From JBDTSW01 sp963797835 (lineage in GTDB: Bacteria > Actinomycetota > Thermoleophilia > Solirubrobacterales > 70-9), in NCBI GenBank assembly GCA_963797835.1, contig CAWCRN010000030.1, positions 201,341 to 265,340 on the forward strand: a DNA stretch of 64,000 nucleotides, in the 5' to 3' direction. The position numbers were made by a program, and so were the translations under genes. The notes under the pieces are model-generated. The model was not told the DNA's origin and made no database searches. It worked only from the letters and a program-made list of their open reading frames with translations. Positions 52,360-60,801 of this stretch are shown one piece after another. Within the stretch, counting starts at the first letter, position 1. Each line of letters opens with the position of its first letter.

Positions 52360-53697
52360 ATGTTCGACCAGCTCTCCGACCGCCTCCAGGCGACCCTCTC
52401 CGACGTGCGCTCCCGCGGGAAGCTCAGCGAGGACGACGTCGACAGGGCGATGCGGGAGATCCGCCTGGCGCTGCTCGAGGCGGATGTCAACTTCAAGGTG
52501 GTCAAGTCCTTCACCTCCGAGGTGAAGGAGCGCTGCCTCGGGGCCGGCGTGCTGGACTCGCTCGACCCCGGCCAGCAGGTCGTCAAGATCGTCAGCGAGG
52601 AGCTGGCGGCGCTGATGGGCGGCGCCTCCCGAGAGCTCGCCCTGGCCCCGACCGGCACGACCGTGGTCCTGATGGCCGGCCTCCAGGGCTCGGGCAAGAC
52701 CACCGCCTGCGCGAAGCTGGCCACGCTCCTGGCCAAGGACGGCAAGAAGGTCGCACTGGCCGCCTGCGACACCCAGCGCCCGGCGGCCGTGGACCAGCTC
52801 GTCACGTTGGGCGAGCGGGCGAAGGCAACCGTCTATCAGCAGGGGACCGAGCGCGACCCCGTGGACATCGCCGAGTGGGCGGTCGGGCAGGCGAAGGCCG
52901 ACTCGAAGGACGTCCTGATAGTCGACACGGCCGGTCGCCTCCACGTGGACGAGGAGCTGATGGGCCAGCTCGCCCAGATCCGCAAGCGAACCAAGCCCCA
53001 CGACGTGCTGCTCGCGGTGGACGCGATGACGGGGCAGGACGCCGTCAACGTCGCGGAGCGCTTCGCTGAGGACACGGAGTTCGACGGGGTCGTGATGACG
53101 AAGCTGGACGGCGACGCGCGAGGCGGCGCCGCCCTCTCGGTCAAGGCCGTCACCGGCAAGCCGATCCTGTTCGCCTCAACCGGCGAGCGCCTCGATGAGA
53201 TCGAGCGCTTCCATCCCGAGCGGATGGCCTCGCGCATCCTCGGCATGGGCGACGTGCTGTCGCTGATCGAGAAGGCCGAGGAGGTCTCCGACGCCGACCA
53301 GGCCAAGGAGCTCGAGCGCAAGATCCGCCGCCAGGACTTCACCCTTGAGGACTTCCTCCAGCAGATGCGCCAGGTGCGCAAGATGGGCCCGCTCACGAAC
53401 CTGATGGGGATGATGCCCGGCATGGGCAAGGCCATGAAGGAGATCCGGTCGCAGAACATGGACGAGGCCGAGCTCGACCGCGTGGAGGCGATCATCCTCT
53501 CGATGACGCCCGCCGAGCGCGCCCGCCCGGACCTGATCGACGGCTCTCGCCGGAAGCGCATCGCGCACGGCTCCGGCACCACCGTCACGGCCGTGAACCA
53601 GCTCGTGAAGCAGTTCGGCCAGATGCGCAAGATGATGGCCCAGCTCGCCAAGGGCAAGATGCCCGACCCCCAGCAGTTGATGCGAGGAATGCGCTAG
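52360..53697 (+). CDS. ffh: Signal recognition particle protein Ffh
   Basis: 445 residues. N domain FDQLSDRLQATLSDVRSRGK; G domain with G1 AGLQGSGKTTACAKLATLLA, QRPAAVDQLVTLGE, DTAGRLHVDEELMGQLAQIR and TKLDGDARGGAALSVKAVTG; M domain from GMGDVLSLIEKAEEVSDADQ with the methionine-rich KMGPLTNLMGMMPGMGKAMK and the RNA-binding SRRKRIAHGSGTTVTAVNQL. Complete. The SRP RNA gene is not seen here. Confidence 0.96.
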   Translation: MFDQLSDRLQATLSDVRSRGKLSEDDVDRAMREIRLALLEADVNFKVVKSFTSEVKERCLGAGVLDSLDPGQQVVKIVSEELAALMGGASRELALAPTGTTVVLMAGLQGSGKTTACAKLATLLAKDGKKVALAACDTQRPAAVDQLVTLGERAKATVYQQGTERDPVDIAEWAVGQAKADSKDVLIVDTAGRLHVDEELMGQLAQIRKRTKPHDVLLAVDAMTGQDAVNVAERFAEDTEFDGVVMTKLDGDARGGAALSVKAVTGKPILFASTGERLDEIERFHPERMASRILGMGDVLSLIEKAEEVSDADQAKELERKIRRQDFTLEDFLQQMRQVRKMGPLTNLMGMMPGMGKAMKEIRSQNMDEAELDRVEAIILSMTPAERARPDLIDGSRRKRIAHGSGTTVTAVNQLVKQFGQMRKMMAQLAKGKMPDPQQLMRGMR

Positions 53698-53701
53698 CCG
53701 C

Positions 53702-53707
53702 TACTCT
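53702..53707 (+). promoter_or_regulatory. -10 element of rpsP
   Basis: TACTCT ends 11 bases before the rpsP ATG. Confidence 0.4.
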
Positions 53708-53718
53708 CCGCGCCGCCA

Positions 53719-53970
53719 ATGGTCCGAATCAGGCTTAGAAGGGTGGGTTCGAACAAGAACCCGATCTGGCGCATCGTCGTCGCCGACCGCCGCTCCCCGC
53801 GCGACGGGCGGACGATCGAGACGATCGGCCAGTACAACCCGCAGCTCGAGCCCTCGCTGATCGAGATCGACGAGGAGCGAGCCCGCCACTGGCTCGACCA
53901 TGGCGCCCGCCCCAGCGACACCGTGGCCACGCTGCTCCGCACCAAGGGCATCGAGGCCTCCGGCTCCTAG
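53719..53970 (+). CDS. rpsP: 30S ribosomal protein S16
   Basis: 83 residues: VRIRLRRVGSNKNPIWRIVV, ADRRSPRDGRTIETIGQYNP and GARPSDTVATLLRTKGI are canonical S16. It opens the rpsP-khpA-trmD-rplS cluster. Confidence 0.96.
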   Translation: MVRIRLRRVGSNKNPIWRIVVADRRSPRDGRTIETIGQYNPQLEPSLIEIDEERARHWLDHGARPSDTVATLLRTKGIEASGS

Positions 53971-53980
53971 CAGCCTCGCG

Positions 53981-54214
53981 ATGCGCGACCTGGTGGAGTT
54001 CCTCGCCCGCGCCCTGGTCGAGGACCCGGACGCCGTTCGCGTGGAGGAGGTCGACGACGACGGCGACACGGTGCTCGAGGTGCGGGTCGCGCCCGACGAC
54101 CTCGGCCGCGTGATCGGCCGCTCCGGTCGCGTCGCCAACGCGATCCGCACGGTCGCCAAGGCCGCGGCCACGCACGAGGAACGCCGCGTCCTCGTGGAGA
54201 TCGTTGAGGATTGA
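53981..54214 (+). CDS. khpA: KH-domain RNA-binding protein KhpA (YlqC)
   Basis: 77 residues, a single KH domain: MRDLVEFLARALVEDPDAVR, LEVRVAPDDLGRVIGRSGRV with the GxxG loop, ANAIRTVAKAAA. It always follows rpsP in Gram-positive bacteria. Its end overlaps the TTG start of trmD by 11 bases. The gene usually found next, rimM, is missing here. Confidence 0.93.
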   Translation: MRDLVEFLARALVEDPDAVRVEEVDDDGDTVLEVRVAPDDLGRVIGRSGRVANAIRTVAKAAATHEERRVLVEIVED

Positions 54215-54872
54215 CCTCTTCACGCTGTTCCCCGAGTGGTTCGACTGGTTCCGCTCGCAGCGCCACGTCAGGAACGCCCTCGAGGCCGACCACGAGCTAC
54301 GCCTGTTCAACCCCCGCGACACGACGCCGCTGAGCGCGGGTCAGGTCGACGACACCCCCTACGGGGGCGGTGCCGGGATGGTGATGCGGGTCGACGTGAT
54401 CGACGCCGCGCTCGAGGCCGCGTACGGCGACGCGCGTCCCTCGCGAGTGATCCTGCTGGCCCCCAGCGGCCGCCAGTTCGACGACGCACTGGCCAGTGAG
54501 CTGGCAGGCGAGCCGGACCTGGCGCTGATCTGCGGCCGCTATGAGGGCGTGGACGAGCGTGTTCGCGAGCACCTCGCGACCGATGCCGTCTCGATTGGCC
54601 CCTACGTGCTGTCCGGCGGCGAGGCGGCCGCGATGGTGGTGGCCGACGCCGTCATGCGCAAGCTCCCCGGCGTCCTCGGGCACGAGGACAGCGCCGTCGA
54701 GGAGTCGTTCTCCGAGGCCCTCGACGGGGCGCCCGAGTACCCCCACTACACGCGGCCGGCCGAGCACCGCGGGTGGGGGGTGCCGGAGGTGCTGCTGTCG
54801 GGCGACCACGCTCGCGTCAGGGAATGGCGCCTCGCCCGGAGCCGCGAGCGAGCCCTGAAGGACGACCGCTAA
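54204..54872 (+). CDS. trmD: tRNA (guanine-37-N1)-methyltransferase TrmD
   Basis: 222 residues, SPOUT knot methyltransferase. MRIDLFTLFPEWFDWFRSQR, NPRDTTPLSAGQVDDTPYGG with GAGMVMRVDVIDAAL, LALICGRYEGVDERVREHLA, SIGPYVLSGGEAAAMVVADA and PHYTRPAEHRGWGVPEVLLS with GDHARVREWR are all diagnostic. The TTG start overlaps khpA, so it depends on translational coupling. Complete. Confidence 0.95.
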   Translation: MRIDLFTLFPEWFDWFRSQRHVRNALEADHELRLFNPRDTTPLSAGQVDDTPYGGGAGMVMRVDVIDAALEAAYGDARPSRVILLAPSGRQFDDALASELAGEPDLALICGRYEGVDERVREHLATDAVSIGPYVLSGGEAAAMVVADAVMRKLPGVLGHEDSAVEESFSEALDGAPEYPHYTRPAEHRGWGVPEVLLSGDHARVREWRLARSRERALKDDR

Positions 54873-54916
54873 TATCTGCCACTCGCGCGGGCCCCCTCGT
54901 GGCACGCGCGTTTCCT

Positions 54917-55553
54917 ATGAGCACGATCATCGAGGGCATCGAGCGGCGGCAGCTCCGCAAGGTCCCGCGCTTCGACGCGGGCGACCGTGTGCGCGTCCAC
55001 TTCCAGGTGATCGAGGGCCAGCGGCGCCGTACGCAGGTCTTCGAGGGGATCGTGATCGCGCGCCAGGGCTCCGGCTCGCGCGAGACCTTCGTGGTGCGAA
55101 AGCAGTCGTTCGGCGTCGGCGTCGAGCGCATCTTCCCCGTCCACTCCCCCAAGATCGAGAAGCTCGAGGTCGTCGCCCGCGGCGACGTGCGCCGGGCGAA
55201 GCTCTACTACCTTCGCGGGCGTGTGGGCAAGCGCGCCCGCGTCGCCGAGCGCCGCTGGGGGATCGAGGACGACCTGGTCCTGGCAACCGAGGCCGAAGGC
55301 GGTGCCGCTCGACTCCGAGGGGGTCGCTCAGGAGGAGGCCGAGGACATCGAGGCCGAGGCCGGAGGCCGGGGACGAGCGCGGAGGTCGCGGCCGCGGACG
55401 AGGCCCGCCGAGTGACGGCCGATGAGGCCGAGCAGGCGATGAGGCCGAGGAGGCCGCCGCCCGCCGCAGGCCGACGACGAGGCCGCAGCGGAGCCCGAGG
55501 CCTCCGCGGAGTCCGAGGCCGAGGAGGCCGACGACTCCGAGGAACAGAGCTGA
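54917..55553 (+). CDS. rplS: 50S ribosomal protein L19 with a long acidic tail
   Basis: Residues 1-~115 are normal L19: IEGIERRQLRKVPRFDAGDR, RTQVFEGIVIARQGSGSRET, FGVGVERIFPVHSPKIEKLE and RRAKLYYLRGRVGKRARVAE. After about 55295 several single-base changes break the frame, but codon use traces an acidic Ala/Glu/Asp tail through the frames: VPLDSEGVAQEEAEDIEAEA, EVAAADEARRVTADEAEQA, DEAEEAAARR and QADDEAAAEPEASAESEAEE to the TGA at 55551. The total is ~211 residues against ~115 for typical L19. TAATAT at 54870-54875 is a likely -10 with a ~35-base leader. Confidence 0.85.
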
Positions 55554-56200
55554 TCCCGCGTCCGACAACGGCAAGGGGGGCCTTCCTCGAGCTGATCGTC
55601 ATCGTCGCGATGGCGGTCGGCTTGGCCCTGGTGATCCAGGCCTTCGTCGTCAAGCCCTACCAGATCCCCTCCGCCTCGATGGTGCCCACGCTCGAGGTCG
55701 GCCAGCGGGTGCTGGTCAACCGGGTCAACTACCGGCTCAGCGACCCGGATCGTGGCGACATCGTCGTCTTCCACCCACCCGCGGGCGCCGAGAACGGCAA
55801 GCGCTGCGGGGCGGAGGGCTCGAGCGACGGCGACACCGACGCCGACGAGGCCACCTACGACCCGCAGACGCAGGCCTGCCCGCTCCCGACCCCCGAGGCC
55901 TCCGACACGAACTTCATCAAGCGGGTGGTGGCCGTCCCCGGTGACCGGCTCCGTATCGAGGATGGGCACCCCGTGATCAACGGCGAGGTCCAGGACGAGC
56001 CGTTCGCGCGCCCCTGCAACGGTGGAAACGGCTGCAATCTGCGGGAGGAGATCGTGATCCCGCCCGATCACTACTTCATGATGGGCGACAACCGTGGCCA
56101 AAGCGACGACAGCCGCTTCTGGGGACCCGTCCCCCGCGACGACATCATCGGCCAGGCCTTCTTCACCTACTGGCCCCCGGACCGGATCGGCATCCTCTAG
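55550..56200 (+). CDS. lepB: Signal peptidase I
   Basis: About 216 residues, membrane-bound protease that removes signal peptides. One N-terminal TM (LELIVIVAMAVGLALVIQAF), then the serine box QIPSASMVPTL, the lysine box NFIKRVVAVPGDRLRIEDG and the box MMGDNRGQSDDSRFWGPVPR. A ~45-residue acidic insert with cysteines (GKRCGAEGSSDGDTDADEAT) and CNGGNGCN are inserted between the boxes. No ATG, GTG or TTG precedes the TM; the coordinate is a CTG overlapping the rplS TGA. It follows rplS as in other actinobacteria. Confidence 0.9.
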   Translation: MIPRPTTARGAFLELIVIVAMAVGLALVIQAFVVKPYQIPSASMVPTLEVGQRVLVNRVNYRLSDPDRGDIVVFHPPAGAENGKRCGAEGSSDGDTDADEATYDPQTQACPLPTPEASDTNFIKRVVAVPGDRLRIEDGHPVINGEVQDEPFARPCNGGNGCNLREEIVIPPDHYFMMGDNRGQSDDSRFWGPVPRDDIIGQAFFTYWPPDRIGIL

Positions 56201-56948
56201 CGCCAACGGGCTCTCGCCGCAGGCGAAGGCCGCGGCCAAGCGGCGGCGCCGGCGCGCGGCGAAGCTGTTTCGCTTCGACCGCGAGCTCGGCGCTCGCTAC
56301 GTGGCGGGCTGCGACGAGGCCGGGCGTGGCTCGCTCGCCGGCCCGCTGGTGGCGGCCGCCGTGCTCATGGACCTCGAGCGGCTTAGCCTGCGCGACCGCC
56401 GGGCCCTGGGGGATCTCGACGACTCCAAGCAGCGCACGGAGGAGCAGCGGGAGGCGATCTTCCCGATCGTCCTGCGCGCGGCCAAGCGCGTCGCGGTCAC
56501 CGTGCGCTGCGTGCGCGGCATCGACGCGCGCGGCCTTCACGTCACGAACCTCCAGGCGCTCGGGCGCAGCCTCGAGCGGGTGTACGTCCCAGGTGCGGTC
56601 TGCCTGGTGGACGGGTTCCGACTCGGAGCGAACTGCGCCGTCGAGCACCGAGCCGTGGTCGATGGCGACGCGAAGAGCGCCGCGATCGCCGCAGCCTCGG
56701 TCGTCGCCAAGGTCACCCGCGACCGCTACATGCGCGGGGCCGACGCCGACTATCCGGACTTCGGGTTCGCCGAGAACGTCGGCTACTCGACCCCGGAACA
56801 CCGCGAGGCGATCATGCGCACGGGGCCCTCGGACCTCCACCGCCGCTCGTTCGCGTCGATCGCCTACAGCCAGCTCGCGCTGGACGGGACGCCGCTGGAA
56901 GGGTTCCCTGTTCCGGGCTTGGAGATCGCGGTCCAGACCGAGCCGTAG
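56094..56948 (+). CDS. rnhB: Ribonuclease HII
   Basis: Removes RNA from RNA-DNA hybrids. The core begins near residue 63: YVAGCDEAGRGSLAGPLVAA (metal D and E), LGDLDDSKQRTEEQREAIF, LVDGFRLGANCAVEHRAVVD, KSAAIAAASVVAKVTRDRYM and GYSTPEHREAIMRTGPSDLH with RRSF. The only ATG ahead of the domain is at 56094, which overlaps lepB by 107 bases; between the lepB stop and the domain there is no ATG, GTG or TTG (a CTG at about 56263 is possible). The start is therefore doubtful. Confidence 0.92.
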   Translation: MAKATTAASGDPSPATTSSARPSSPTGPRTGSASSSANGLSPQAKAAAKRRRRRAAKLFRFDRELGARYVAGCDEAGRGSLAGPLVAAAVLMDLERLSLRDRRALGDLDDSKQRTEEQREAIFPIVLRAAKRVAVTVRCVRGIDARGLHVTNLQALGRSLERVYVPGAVCLVDGFRLGANCAVEHRAVVDGDAKSAAIAAASVVAKVTRDRYMRGADADYPDFGFAENVGYSTPEHREAIMRTGPSDLHRRSFASIAYSQLALDGTPLEGFPVPGLEIAVQTEP

Positions 56949-57046
56949 CGGCACCTCGTAGCCGCGATTGGCATCGAGGGAGATCGCCCAGCCTCAACCC
57001 GGCCGGCGGAGACCGCCCACGCCGGCGCCCTCGTCGTACGCGACCG

Positions 57047-57433
57047 CTAGAAGGCGGCCCGGAGGTACTCGCAGCGCACGACGGAGCCGTCGGGGCCGAG
57101 CCAAACCCCGGCGACGTCGAAGCGCAGGGCACCGAAGGCCCCCGCAGGGCGGCCGGGATCGCGTAGCCAGGCGGCTGCGAGGCGGCGAAGGCGCCGCTGC
57201 TTCTGCGGTCCGACCGCCAGGGCCGGCGACTCCGGCCCGGTCACGGAACCCACGGTGCGCGCCTTGACCTCGATGAACACCAGCGCCTCGCCGTGGCGGG
57301 CCACGATGTCCAGCTCGCCGCGGGCGTCGGCCGGCCTGGCGTTGCGTTCGACGATCGTCCACCCTGCCGCCGCCAGCCGCCGGGCGACGTAGTCCTCCGC
57401 GACCCGTCCCCGGCGCTGACGTTCCATGGTCAT
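57047..57433 (-). CDS. yraN: UPF0102 protein, YraN family endonuclease-like
   Basis: 128 residues: RGRVAEDYVARRLAAAGWTI is the start, then ARGELDIVARHGEALVFIEV with KART, the PD-(D/E)xK-like core (E, D, ExK). The activity of the family is not established; it is usually found beside rnhB, and comM/dprA, as here. It is on the opposite strand to both neighbours and divergent from comM. Confidence 0.88.
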   Translation of the reverse strand: MTMERQRRGRVAEDYVARRLAAAGWTIVERNARPADARGELDIVARHGEALVFIEVKARTVGSVTGPESPALAVGPQKQRRLRRLAAAWLRDPGRPAGAFGALRFDVAGVWLGPDGSVVRCEYLRAAF

Positions 57434-57536
57434 GGTCCGACCGTAGGCCGCCGGGCCGGGAATGTGGTGCGCGAATAGAAGCGAGAGCGTCGCGGACTAG
57501 GCACGTCTTGCGCACCACCCGCGAGGTGGGCGAGCC

Positions 57537-57542
57537 TAGGTT
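57537..57542 (+). promoter_or_regulatory. -10 element of comM
   Basis: TAGGTT ends 6 bases before the comM GTG, in the 115-base divergent gap with yraN. Confidence 0.45.
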
Positions 57543-57548
57543 CGCCCG

Positions 57549-59072
57549 GTGCTAGCGACCGTCCGCACCTTCGCGCTCATCGGGGTGGAGGCCCGAGACG
57601 TCCGGGTCGAGGTCGACGTCCGGCCAGGCCTGCCGTCGTTCTCGATCGTGGGCCTACCCGATGCCGCCGTCCGGGAGTCGCGCGAGCGCGTTCGAGCGGC
57701 GCTCGGCAACGCGGGCTTCAAGTTCCCCCAGGAGCGGATCACGGTGAACCTCGCGCCCGCCAACCTGCCCAAGGCGGGGCCCGGCTACGACCTCGCGATC
57801 GCGGCCGGGGTCATGATCGCCTCGGGCCAGCTCGAGCAGGCCCGGCTGGAGGGCGTCGGCCTCGCGGGCGAGGTCGCCCTGGACGGGTCGGTGCGACCCG
57901 TCCCCGGCGTGCTGCCGATGGCCCTGCGGGCCCGCGCCGCGGGCATGCGCCTGATCGGCGTCCCGGCCGCAGGGGCGGCGGAGGCGGCCCTCTCGGGTGC
58001 AGCCGCGAACGGAGGGCCGGGCGACGGGCTCGAGGTGGTGGGGCTGAGCGGCCTCGGCGAGCTGGTCCGCCTGGGCCGTGTGGACGGGCCACGGCCGACC
58101 CCTCCACCGGGCCTCGACGAATCCGCAGCGCACGCCGAGGATCTGGCTGACCTGCGCGGACAGGCCGCGCTGCGGCGCGCGCTCGAGATCGCGGCCGCCG
58201 GCGGCCACAGCCTGCTCATGGTCGGCCCGCCGGGCGTGGGGAAGTCGATGGCCGCGCGGCGGATGCCGTCGATCCTGCCCCCGCTCGAGGTCCCGGAGGC
58301 GATCGACACGCTTTCCGTCGCCAGCGCCTGCGGCGACGTGCCGCCGCTTGGGCGGGCGCGGGTGCGTCCGTTCCGCGCGCCCCACCACACGATCTCGTGC
58401 GCGGGCCTCGTCGGGGGCGGCACGCCTCCCCGCCCCGGGGAGTTGACGCGAGCCCACCGGGGCCTGCTCTTCCTGGACGAGCTGCCCGAGTTCTCCCGCG
58501 ACGCGCTCGAGGCGCTGCGCCAGCCGCTCGAGGACGGGCGGATCGTGATCGCCCGGGCGCGCCACAGCATCGTCCTGCCATGCCGGACGATGCTCGTGGC
58601 CGCGGCCAACCCGTGTCCGTGCGGCCAGTCGCGTGGCGAGACGCAGTGCGAGTGCGCGCCGGGCTCCATCCGCCGCTACCGCGCCCGCATCAGCGGCCCG
58701 CTGGCGGATCGGGTCGACATCACGGCCGAGGTCGGGCCGCCCTCCGCATCCGAGTTGGCGGCGGGTCCCGGTGAGGGCTCCGCCGCGATCCGCGAGCGCG
58801 TCATCGGCGCGCGCGAGCGCCAGGCCGACCGCCTCGGGTCAGGGCGTTGCAACGCCGACGCATCGGCCGAGGAGGTGCGCGGGCAGGGGCGGCTCGACCG
58901 GGGGGCCAGCGAGGCGCTGGCCGAGGGTAAGGAACGCCACGGCCTCAGCGGGCGCGGATACGACCGCGTACTTCGCCTCGCGCGGACGATCGCGGACCTT
59001 GACGGGCGCGACCGGGTGCGAGCGGACCACATCTGGGAGGCGCTCTCGCTGCGCAGCCGGCGCGATGACTGA
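57549..59072 (+). CDS. comM: YifB/ComM family Mg-chelatase-like AAA ATPase
   Basis: 507 residues. An N-terminal Lon-protease-like fold (TFALIGVEARDVRVEVDVRP, GLPSFSIVGLPDAAVRESRE) precedes the AAA+ domain with Walker A MVGPPGVGKSMAARRMPSIL, Walker B GLLFLDELPEFSRDALEALR and sensor VAAANPCPCGQ with cysteines (CPCG...CEC). ComM is a branch-migration helicase in natural transformation. It is coupled by ATGA to dprA, another transformation gene. Complete. Confidence 0.93.
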   Translation: MLATVRTFALIGVEARDVRVEVDVRPGLPSFSIVGLPDAAVRESRERVRAALGNAGFKFPQERITVNLAPANLPKAGPGYDLAIAAGVMIASGQLEQARLEGVGLAGEVALDGSVRPVPGVLPMALRARAAGMRLIGVPAAGAAEAALSGAAANGGPGDGLEVVGLSGLGELVRLGRVDGPRPTPPPGLDESAAHAEDLADLRGQAALRRALEIAAAGGHSLLMVGPPGVGKSMAARRMPSILPPLEVPEAIDTLSVASACGDVPPLGRARVRPFRAPHHTISCAGLVGGGTPPRPGELTRAHRGLLFLDELPEFSRDALEALRQPLEDGRIVIARARHSIVLPCRTMLVAAANPCPCGQSRGETQCECAPGSIRRYRARISGPLADRVDITAEVGPPSASELAAGPGEGSAAIRERVIGARERQADRLGSGRCNADASAEEVRGQGRLDRGASEALAEGKERHGLSGRGYDRVLRLARTIADLDGRDRVRADHIWEALSLRSRRDD

Positions 59073-59962
59073 CGTCTGGACGCTGGAACGGGGCGAACCG
59101 GGCTACCCGGAGGCCCTGACGGACCTCGATGCCTTCGGCGAGCGCACCTCGCCGGACCGCCTCTTCGGCCGGGGGGACCGCAACCTCCTCATGAACCTCG
59201 AGCCGGGCGGAGCCGTCACGATCGTCGGCGCCCGGCGCTCATCGCACTACGGACGCAGCGTGGCCGCCGAGCTGGCGGGATCCCTCGCGGCGGCCGGCCT
59301 CGTGGTGATCAGCGGCATGGCCTACGGGATCGATACCGCAGCCCACCGCGGCGCGCTGGCGGCGGGCGGCACGACCGTGGCCGTGCTCGCATGCGGGCCC
59401 GACCGCGCCTACCCACCGAGCGCCCGCTCCTTTATACCGGCAGATCGTGGCCAGCGGCGCCGTAGTCTCCGAGTCCCCGCCCGGCTACAGCCCGGGCCGC
59501 TGGGACTTCCCCAAGCGCAACCGGATCATGGCCGCTCTCGCCGCGATGACTGTCGTGGTCGAGGCCCGCGATCCCTCGGGGTCGCGGATCACGGCCGACC
59601 GCGCCGTCCAGCTCGGGCGCGAGGTGGGCGGTGTTCCGGGGCCGGTCTCCTCGCCGCTCTCCGCAGGCCCGCATTCGCTGATCCGCGACGGGGCCGTCCT
59701 GGTGCGCGGCGCGCAGGACGTGCTCGACCAGGTCCTCGGCGTCGGAGAGGTCGAGGCCGAACGCATCGGGCCCGTTCTCGACGAGGAGTGCCTGCAGGCC
59801 CTCTCGGCGGTGGGGCGGGTGGGATCGACCCTCGCCGGAGTCGCCGAACGGGCCGGCCTCGACCCATCGCGGGCGGCCGTCGGGCTCGCCCGCCTCGAGC
59901 TCCTCGGGTACGTGCGCACGGAGGCGGGGCGGTACTCGGAGACGGGCCTTCGCCCTCCGTAG
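59065..59962 (+). CDS. dprA: DNA-processing protein DprA
   Basis: About 298 residues. Loads RecA on incoming single strands. GAVTIVGARRSSHYGRSVAA, LVVISGMAYGIDTAAHRGAL, AAGGTTVAVLACGPDRAYPP, then after one surplus base near 59431 LYRQIVASGAVVSESPPGYS, FPKRNRIMAALAAMTVVVEA and ITADRAVQLGREVGGVPGPV. A C-terminal winged helix (LAGVAERAGLDPSRAAVGLA) resembles the DprA DML1-like domain. It overlaps comM. Confidence 0.9.
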
Positions 59963-59965
59963 AGT
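59960..59965 (+). promoter_or_regulatory. -10 element of thiD
   Basis: TAGAGT ends 7 bases before the ATG at 59973, which favours that start over the upstream GTG. Confidence 0.35.
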
Positions 59966-59972
59966 GGGCGTG

Positions 59973-60794
59973 ATGGACGTGCGTAGCCCGGTGCCAGTGG
60001 CCCTGTCGATCGCCGGCTCGGACTCGGGCGGCGGGGCCGGGATCCAGGCCGACCTGAAGGCGTTCGCGCGCTGCGGGGTGCACGGCACGACCGCGATCAC
60101 CGCGCTGACGGCTCAGAACACGGTCGGGGTCGACCGCGTCGAGGCGGTGTCGCCGGAGATGATCGTCGCGCAGGTCCGCGCCGTGGCAGACGACATCGGC
60201 GTGGACGCGGTCAAGATCGGCATGCTGGGCGACGAGGCCGCGATCGAGGCCGTGGTCGAGGCGCTCGGGCTGGTGGGCGACGCGCCGGTCGTGGTCGACC
60301 CGGTCATGGTGGCCGAGAGCGGCGCCCCCCTGCTCGACCCGAACGCGAAGGCGGCGCTGATCGAGATGATCCTGCCGCGGGCCGCGGTGGTCACGCCCAA
60401 CCTCCTGGAGGCCCGGACACTGGCCGGGGCGGGGGACAGGACGGCGCCCGCCGAGCTGGCCGCGATGGTCCAGGCGCTGGGACCGGAGGCCGTGATCGTG
60501 ACCGGCGGACACACCGAGGACGGCGCCGACGTCCTCCACGACGGCCACGGGACCCTGCGCATCGAGGGGCCGCGGTTTCCCGACGGCGCCTCACACGGGT
60601 CGGGCTGCACCCACTCGTCGGCTCTGGCGGCGTTCCTGGCGCGCGGGGAGGACCTGCCCGATGCGGCCCGCTGGGCACGCGAGGTGGCCGCGCGGGCGGT
60701 CCACCACGGCCTCCGGGGTGTCGGCGCGGGTCCGGGGCCGGTGGACGTCTTCGGCCTCGCGACGGCGCGGGGCGCCGCAGGCCCGCTGACATAA
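59973..60794 (+). CDS. thiD: Hydroxymethylpyrimidine / phosphomethylpyrimidine kinase
   Basis: 273 residues, ribokinase-like. ALSIAGSDSGGGAGIQADLK, LTAQNTVGVDRVEAVSPEMI, AVKIGMLGDEAAIEAVVEAL, VVVDPVMVAESGAPLLDPNA and the C-terminal anion-hole SHGSGCTHSSALAAFLARGE define ThiD, which makes HMP-PP for thiamine. No other thi gene is present; it is followed by two small unknown genes with close spacing. Confidence 0.92.
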   Translation: MDVRSPVPVALSIAGSDSGGGAGIQADLKAFARCGVHGTTAITALTAQNTVGVDRVEAVSPEMIVAQVRAVADDIGVDAVKIGMLGDEAAIEAVVEALGLVGDAPVVVDPVMVAESGAPLLDPNAKAALIEMILPRAAVVTPNLLEARTLAGAGDRTAPAELAAMVQALGPEAVIVTGGHTEDGADVLHDGHGTLRIEGPRFPDGASHGSGCTHSSALAAFLARGEDLPDAARWAREVAARAVHHGLRGVGAGPGPVDVFGLATARGAAGPLT

Positions 60795-60795
60795 T
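60790..60795 (+). promoter_or_regulatory. -10 element of the small gene at 60802
   Basis: CATAAT ends 6 bases before the GTG; it overlaps the thiD stop. Confidence 0.35.
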
Positions 60796-60801
60796 CGGGT
60801 C

